Assembly: GCA_963787045.1 (NCBI GenBank)
Contig: CAWBBR010000036.1
Span: 248,001-312,000 of the forward strand
Length of the DNA: 64,000 bases
Origin: DATJGR01 sp963787045
GTDB lineage: Bacteria; Pseudomonadota; Gammaproteobacteria; Pseudomonadales; Azotimanducaceae
Reading direction: 5' to 3'
The translations under genes were made by a program, and so were the position numbers. Shown piece after piece: positions 58,275-64,000 of this stretch. The notes beneath the pieces were generated by a model that worked only from the letters and a program-made list of their open reading frames with translations, searched no databases and was not told the DNA's origin. Positions within the stretch are counted from its first letter, which is position 1, and each line of letters begins with the position of its first letter.

Positions 58275-59108
58275 TGTCGATGCGTTTGTCAGCCAGCATC
58301 GTTACCTATCGTTCGAACTTGGTGCTGTTCAACTCCCTCGCCGATAGTCTGATCTGCGCGCTGCGGCGCGCACACAACGAGTTTCCGGTGACGGCCGACC
58401 TGGTCGTGGTGATCAACGATACGCGTCGACGAAGACGTGGCGACGATCGAACGGGCCGTCGAGGCCATTCGCGCGCGCGCCCCCGAGAATGTTCGTCTGC
58501 GCACGGTCAAGGGCCACGGCAATATCGGCTATGGCGCCGGACAGAACCGGGCGCTCGAGACGGTGTCGTCGGATTATCATCTGATCCTCAACCCCGACGT
58601 ACTTCTGGAGGAAGACGCGGTTCTGGAAGGTCTGCGTTACCTCGATGGACACGCCGAGGTGGCCATGCTCGTTCCGCAAGGATTCGATCCGCAGAACGAG
58701 TACGCGCGTTTGTCGAAGCGTCATCCGTCGCTGCTCGTCCTGCTGTTGCGCGCTCTCGCGGTGAGGGGTTCTGACGGGCTTCTCGGGCGGCGCGTCGCGC
58801 GCTACACCTACGGTGGCGAGCTACCCTGCGACGCGCCGAAGTCGATCACGCTGGCGAGCGGTTGCTTCATGCTGTGCCGCACCGACACCCTGAAAAAGGT
58901 GAACGGATTCGACGAACGCTATTTCCTATACTTCGAAGACTACGACTTGTCGTTGCGCCTCAAGAACTACGGCCAGATCGTCGAACTGCCGCAGGCGCGG
59001 ATCACACACTACGGTGGTCATACGGCGCGTCGCGATCTTCGGCGGGTCATGCATTTCCTTCGATCCGGAGTCAGGTTTTTCAATCGTTACGGCTGGCGGA
59101 TCGTCTGA
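58274..59108 (+). CDS. Second family 2 glycosyltransferase, one frameshift
   Basis: About 278 residues. ATG overlaps the previous stop. MSMRLSASIVTYRSNLVLFN starts the fold; a missing base near 58430 must be restored to reach DEDVATIERAVEAIRARA. Then GNIGYGAGQNRALETVSSDY, LNPDVLLEEDAV and FLYFEDYDLSLRLKNYGQIV, the motifs of rhamnosyltransferase-like GT2 enzymes. Confidence 0.82.
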
Positions 59109-59140
59109 TCGATCGCCGGCGGCAATGGAGCAGTGATCAG

Positions 59141-60550
59141 ATGAAGTCTGTCCTTCCTGTCGTACTCGCCGGCGGTGCAGGCACGCGTTTGTGGCCGCTT
59201 TCGCGTGAGCTTTACCCGAAGCAATTTCTCGGGCTCACCGGCGCGCCGACGATGCTGCAGGACACGTTGCGGAGACTTGAAGGCATAGACGCTGCACCGC
59301 CGTATCTGATCTGCAACGAAGACCATCGCTTCATAGTCGCAGAGCAGTGCCGCGCGATCGGCGTGGAGTGTGGTGCCATCGTGCTGGAGCCCGCCGCTCG
59401 CAACACGGCGCCGGCGATTGCGTTGGCCGCGCTGCACGCGATGTCCGGCGGAGACGATCCGGTCATGTTGATACTCGCGGCCGACCACCACATCGCCAAT
59501 CCAGAAGCATTTCGCGCAGCCGTGGCGGTCGGTGCAGAGCTCGTTCGCGACGATCAGTTGCTGACGTTCGGCATTGTTCCGGAAGTTCCGGAAACCGGTT
59601 ACGGCTACATCAAGGCCGGCGAAGCGATCGGCTCCGGCGCGCATCGCGTTGCGCAGTTCGTCGAAAAGCCGAATGTCGATACGGCGCAGAAGTACCTCGC
59701 GGCCGGCGACTACTTCTGGAACAGCGGCATGTTCATGTTCAAGGCGAGCACGTTCCTCGACGAGCTCGAAGCGCATCGCCCCGACATCTTTGGCGTCTGC
59801 GAGAGCGCCGCGCGCAGCATGTCGAACGATCTCGATTTCAAGCGGCCCGGCACCGAGTTCGCCAAATGCCCTTCGGAATCGATCGACTATGCGGTGATGG
59901 AGAAGACGCGCCGCTCAATCGTGCTTCCGATCAACGTCGGTTGGAGCGATGTCGGTTCGTGGAAGGCACTGTGGGAAGTATCGCCGCGCGACAAGTGCGG
60001 CAACCACATCCGCGGCGACGTGGTGACCGTCGATACCTCCGGTTCGTTGCTGATATCGGAAGGACGGCTGTTGGCGACCGTCGGCGTCAGCGACTTGATG
60101 GTGATCGAAACCGCCGACGCGGTCCTTGTGGCGCAGCGCGACTCTGCGCAAGACGTGAAGCGCATCGTCGAGAAGCTGCGTGCGTCGAAGCGCCCGGAGC
60201 ATCAGACGCATCAACGCGTATATCGTCCTTGGGGCAGCTATGAAACGGTCGAACGGGGCGATCGTTATCAAGTGAAACGCCTCACGGTGAATCCGGGCGC
60301 GACGCTGTCGTTGCAGATGCACCATCACCGCTCTGAGCACTGGATCGTCGTTCAGGGAACCGCGATGGTGACGTGCGGCGACAAGGAGTTCGTCGTCCAC
60401 GAAAACGAATCGACGTACATACCGATCGGCAGCAAACATCGATTGGCGAATCCCGGTAAGATCCCGTTGCATCTGATGGAAGTTCAGGTCGGTTCTTACC
60501 TGGGCGAAGACGACATCGTTCGCTTTCAAGACGCATACGGTCGGGGATAA
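59141..60550 (+). CDS. manC: Mannose-1-phosphate guanylyltransferase/mannose-6-phosphate isomerase
   Basis: Makes GDP-mannose, the precursor of mannose, fucose or rhamnose residues. 469 residues, intact. Guanylyltransferase motif VVLAGGAGTRLWPLSRELYP, FVEKPNVDTAQKYL, and WNSGMFMFKASTFLDEL; the C-terminal cupin isomerase domain with RPWGSYETVERGDRYQVKRL and LSLQMHHHRSEHWIVV. Confidence 0.96.
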   Translation: MKSVLPVVLAGGAGTRLWPLSRELYPKQFLGLTGAPTMLQDTLRRLEGIDAAPPYLICNEDHRFIVAEQCRAIGVECGAIVLEPAARNTAPAIALAALHAMSGGDDPVMLILAADHHIANPEAFRAAVAVGAELVRDDQLLTFGIVPEVPETGYGYIKAGEAIGSGAHRVAQFVEKPNVDTAQKYLAAGDYFWNSGMFMFKASTFLDELEAHRPDIFGVCESAARSMSNDLDFKRPGTEFAKCPSESIDYAVMEKTRRSIVLPINVGWSDVGSWKALWEVSPRDKCGNHIRGDVVTVDTSGSLLISEGRLLATVGVSDLMVIETADAVLVAQRDSAQDVKRIVEKLRASKRPEHQTHQRVYRPWGSYETVERGDRYQVKRLTVNPGATLSLQMHHHRSEHWIVVQGTAMVTCGDKEFVVHENESTYIPIGSKHRLANPGKIPLHLMEVQVGSYLGEDDIVRFQDAYGRG

Positions 60551-60559
60551 ACAAGCTCG

Positions 60560-61635
60560 ATGACGACGCGAGTCCTGGTGACCGGTGGCGCCGGCTTCAT
60601 CGGCTCCGCGCTGGTTCGGCACCTCGTGCTCGATCGCGGCTCGGAGGTCTGTACGATCGACAAGCTGACGTATTCGGGCAGTCTCGACAATCTTGCCGAT
60701 GTCGCCGATCACCCGCGTCATCACTTCCGACAGATCGACATCTGCGACGTCGTCGAGCTCTGCGCGCTGCGCTGTTCTGATTTTGCTCCGGATGCGATCA
60801 TGCATCTCGCTGCGGAGACGCATGTCGATCGTTCGATCGACGGACCGAGTGCGTTCATCCAGACGAACATCGTCGGCACGTATCACCTGCTCGGAGATCG
60901 CGCGCGAGTATGCGCGGCGCGAAGCGCGACGCGTTTCGCTTGCTGCACGTGTCGACCGACGAGGTCTACGGCAGCTTGGGACCGATCGGGGCTGTTTCAC
61001 CGAAGACAGTCCGTACAAGCCGAACTCGCCGTACTCAGCGTCGAAGGCCAGCGCCGATCATCTCGCGCGCGCGTGGTTCGAGACTTACCGGTCTGCCGGT
61101 GCTCGTCACGAACTGTTCGAACAACTACGGCCCGTTTCAGTTTCCGGAAAAGTTGATTCCGCTGACGATTCTGAAGGCGTTGCAAGGCCAACCGATTCCG
61201 GTTTACGGCGACGGAATGCAGGTCCGCGATTGGTTGCACGTCGATGATCACGTGCGTGGCCTTGTCAGGGTGTCTGGAGCAGGGTACACCGGGTCGGACC
61301 TACAACATCGGCGGCAACTGCGAGAAGACCAATCTCTCGGTGGTAGAGACGATACTTCGTGCGATTGGCGCGTCAGACGGGAAAGAGTGAAGAGGAACTG
61401 CTCGGCCTCATTCGGTTCGTCACCGATCGACCCGGCCACGATCGACGATATGCGATCGACGCGAGCCGCATGCGTGACGGAACTCGGCTGGGCTCCGCGA
61501 GACGGAGTTCGCAGATGGGCATCGACGCTACCGTAGGCTGGTACGTCGACAATCTCTCGTGGTGTGATCGCAGAAGCAATGTATACGCCGGGCAACGCCT
61601 CGGTGTCGCCGGGAAAACGGAGGAGCGCTCGATGA
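60560..61635 (+). CDS. rfbB: dTDP-glucose 4,6-dehydratase, many frameshifts
   Basis: First dehydration step to dTDP-rhamnose. All family pieces are present but in different frames: RVLVTGGAGFIGSALVRHL, HLAAETHVDRSIDGPSAFIQ, HVSTDEVYGSLG, KPNSPYSASKASADHLARAW, TNCSNNYGPFQFPEKLIPLT, GMQVRDWLHVDDHVRGL, GRTYNIGGNCEKTNLSVVE and RFVTDRPGHDRRYAIDAS. At least six frame changes lie between 60890 and 61520. The stop is probably TGA 61633-61635, overlapping rfbA. Confidence 0.88.
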
Positions 61636-62592
61636 ACGACGGCACAAAGGGAATTGTCTTGGCGGGCGGTCATGGCACGCGCCTGTATCCGGTGACGCGC
61701 GGCGTTTGCAAGCAGTTGCTGCCGGTCTACGACAAACCGATGATCTATTATCCGCTGACGACGCTGATGCTCGCGGGCGTTCGCGACATCCTGGTGATCT
61801 CGACGCCGTTCGATACGCCGCGATTCGAGGAACTGATCGGCGATGGCAGCCAGTGGGGACTGTCGTTGAGCTACGCGGTTCAGGATCAACCGCGCGGGCT
61901 CGCGCACGCGTTCGTGGTCGGCCGGAAGTTCATCGGCAACGATGCGTGCGTGATGATTCTCGGCGACAACATCTTCTTCGGCAGCGAACTGTCGACGACT
62001 CACGCAGACGGCGGTTCGCGAAAATCGAGGGGCGACGATCTTCGCGTATCCGGTCAAGGATCCCGAACGCTTCGGCGTGGTCGAGTTCGACGCCAAAGGG
62101 CGGCCGACGGCAATCGTCGAGAAACCGAAGAACCCAAGATCGCACTTCGCAGTGACCGGACTGTACGTTTACGACAACGACGTCGTCGAGATCGCGCGCG
62201 ATCTCGTGCCGTCAGCTCGCGGCGAGATCGAGATCACCGATCTCAACCATGCGGTATCTCGAGCGCGGGCGACTCGATGTCAAGCAGCATGGGACGCGGC
62301 ATGGCGTGGCTCGATACCGGCACGCACGAGTCGCTGCTCGAGGCGAGTCAGTTCGTGCAGACGATCGAACACCGACAGGGACTGAAGATCGCGTGTCCCG
62401 AAGAGGTTGCGTGGCGCCTGGGCTGGATCGATGACGCGGCGCTGGCACGCGTTGGCCGACGAGATTGGACCGTCGAGCTATGCGGAGTACCTGGTCGATC
62501 TGGTGCGTGACGTCGAGATGGGCCGCAATGAGGACCAGAGAACGACCGCGGACGGGCTCCGCTTCTGGGACACGATGACCTCGCGAGACTGA
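61632..62592 (+). CDS. rfbA: Glucose-1-phosphate thymidylyltransferase, several frameshifts
   Basis: Makes dTDP-glucose. Intact to about 62025: GIVLAGGHGTRLYPVTRGVC, VYDKPMIYYPLTTLMLAG and ACVMILGDNIFFGSELS. Then frame changes give FAYPVKDPERFGVVEFD, TAIVEKPKNPRSHFAVTGLY, MAWLDTGTHESLLEASQFVQ and GPSSYAEYLVDLV. At least four breaks. Start ATG 61632. Confidence 0.88.
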
Positions 62593-62594
62593 TT

Positions 62595-63137
62595 GTGAAG
62601 GTCACGCAGACCGCGCTTCGCGGCGTTCTGATCATTGAGCCCGACGTCTTCGCCGACGAACGTGGATTCTTCGTCGAAAGCTACAATCGCGCGCGATATG
62701 CCGAGCATGCCGGGCTCGATGTCGAGTTTGTTCAGGACAATCATTCGCATTCGAAGGCGAACGTTCTGCGCGGCCTGCACCTGCAACGCCGCTACCCACA
62801 AGGCAAGCTGATTCGTGTGGTTAGTGGCCACGTGTGGGACGTCGCGGTCGACGTCGATCCGCGATCGCCGACGTTTCGGCAGTGGGTCGGAGTCGACCTG
62901 ACCGATGCGAATCACCTGCAGCTCTACATTCCGCCCGGTTATCGCGCATGGCTTCTGCGTGCTGTCGGATCATGCCGACCTCGAATACAAGTGTACGGAG
63001 TTGTATCGAGTCCGACGACGAGCACGGAGTGTTGTGGAACGATCCGGAGCTGAACATTCGGTGGCCGTTGGAGAATCCGATCGTGTCGGCGCGCGAGCGC
63101 GGCGGAACGGTTCACTGCGCAGCCTGCTCGCTGCTGA
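62595..63137 (+). CDS. rfbC: dTDP-4-dehydrorhamnose 3,5-epimerase, several frameshifts
   Basis: GTG start two bases after rfbA. The first 115 residues are intact: GVLIIEPDVFADERGFFVES, FVQDNHSHSKANVLRGLHLQ with the catalytic His, and WDVAVDVDPRSPTFRQWVGV. Three frame changes (near 62945, 63010 and 63085) restore HGFCVLSDHADLEYKCTELY, WNDPELNIRWPLENPIV and a short C terminus ending at TGA 63135-63137. Confidence 0.88.
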
Positions 63138-64000
63138 ATGATGCGCCAGCGCGTGCTCGTTATCGGCGCGTTTGGCCAGGTCGGTCGTGAAGTTGTAGCG
63201 GTCGCATCCACAGACTATGAGTGATCGGCCCCGCATCCCGAGAACTCGACATCCGCGATGTAATCGGTGGAGAGGGCGTTCGCTCGCATACAGCCTCGTC
63301 TGGATCATCTACACCGCCGCTTACACGGCCGTAGACAAGGCGGAATCTGAACGGGAAGCGGCCTTTGCGACAAACGCGGACGGCGCGCGGGGAAACGTGG
63401 CTCGCGCGTGCAATGCTCACAGGGCACCGCTGATTCACCTGTCCACCGACTACGTATTCATGGAGAACAACGTTCCGCGAATTGCGGCGAAGACGATCGA
63501 ACGAACCCGCTGAACGTCTACGGTGAATCGAAACTGGCAGGCGAAGGTCTACCGATCCAAGACGCGTGTACACCCGGACTCATTCTGCGTGTTTCGTGGG
63601 TGTTCGGGGTTGTCGGTTCGAATTTCGTCAAGACAATGCTGCGACTGGCGAGTCGCGACGTCGTGACGGTGGTCAACGATCAATTTGGGACGCCGTGTCC
63701 GCAGCCGACATTGCGGAGGCGGTGTGCTGCGCTACGCCGCGCGAGCAGACGTCGGCCGGGAGTCGGACGCCTGCTTCACTACTCGTCTCAACCGATAACA
63801 ACGTGGTTCGGTTTTGCTAGCGCGTATTCGAAGCCGCTGCGACGCTGGAGATGTCCGCCATGTACCGCGAGTCGATCCGATAACGACTGACCAATACCCG
63901 ACGAGCGCGAAGCGACAATCGAACTCGATCCTCGATTCGTCGAAACTTCAGGATCTGATTGGTGCCGAAGCGCCGGATTTGGCGTGCCTCATTGCATCGC
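63138..64000 (+). CDS. rfbD: dTDP-4-dehydrorhamnose reductase, frameshifted and truncated
   Basis: Starts at ATG 63138 or 63141: RVLVIGAFGQVGREVV, then in other frames AAYTAVDKAESEREAAFATN, PLIHLSTDYVFMENN, NPLNVYGESKLAGEGLPI (with the Tyr-Lys pair) and LRVSWVFGVVGSNFVKTM. The C-terminal RQSNSILDSSKLQDLIGAEA approaches the window edge at 64000. Last step of dTDP-rhamnose synthesis. Confidence 0.82.

Overview
The window is about 64 kb of GC-rich chromosome from a gammaproteobacterium. Gene order, more than any single gene, supports this. It carries dsbD-aroQ-accB-prmA-dusB-fis-purH-purD, trpC-trpD-trpG, trpE-gph-rpe, murU-amgK/lptD-surA-pdxA-ksgA-apaG-apaH, prkA-yeaH-spoVR, and cca/folB/tsaD/rpsU-yqeY-dnaG-rpoD-tRNA. 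These blocks follow the order known from Pseudomonas and related lineages. The Crp resembles the Vfr/Clp branch, so a Nevskiales, Steroidobacterales or Xanthomonadales relative is plausible, but the genus cannot be named from the sequence alone.

Layout. 0-13.4 kb: a lipoprotein, disulfide reductase DsbD, aromatic and fatty-acid biosynthesis genes, the dusB-fis pair, late purine synthesis, a cyclic-nucleotide-binding-like protein, a Ycf46-type AAA ATPase, a HIT protein and Coq7. 13.4-19.5 kb: an OsmC-like protein, crp with a clear terminator, a P-loop kinase-like gene, a SRPBCC protein, a membrane protein and trpGDC. 19.5-30.2 kb: an accessory block between trpG and trpE. It holds a GH17-GT2 glucan enzyme, a bufferin operon (bufABC), zinc-type uptake genes (substrate-binding protein and permease without an ATPase) with an outer-membrane barrel and a small CxxC secreted protein, plus LEH-like, PNPOx-like and DoxX genes. 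30.2-33.9 kb: DUF3108, trpE, gph, rpe. 33.9-43.9 kb: envelope biogenesis (djlA-like, murU, amgK, lptD, surA) followed by pdxA, ksgA, apaG, apaH. 43.9-56 kb: the PrkA/YeaH/SpoVR stress triad, tRNA maturation genes, the macromolecular-synthesis operon and a CAU-anticodon tRNA. 56-64 kb: a surface-polysaccharide locus (polymerase/ligase, two GT2 enzymes, manC, rfbBACD) that runs off the right edge.

The read quality is uneven. Many genes are whole only if one or more single-base frame changes are assumed, most often one extra base and often in a C or G run. There are none from about 0.65 to 14.9 kb and none from 39.7 to 48.3 kb, but more than fifteen in the last 3.5 kb. I read these as assembly errors, not gene decay, and annotate such genes as CDS with the break positions.

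The most interesting biology is the trpG-trpE interval, the place where Pseudomonas aeruginosa carries its pyocin cluster. Here it holds a metal-handling and glucan block, including a bufferin operon with a terminator-like hairpin between the metallophore gene and its modification genes. accC is absent between accB and prmA.
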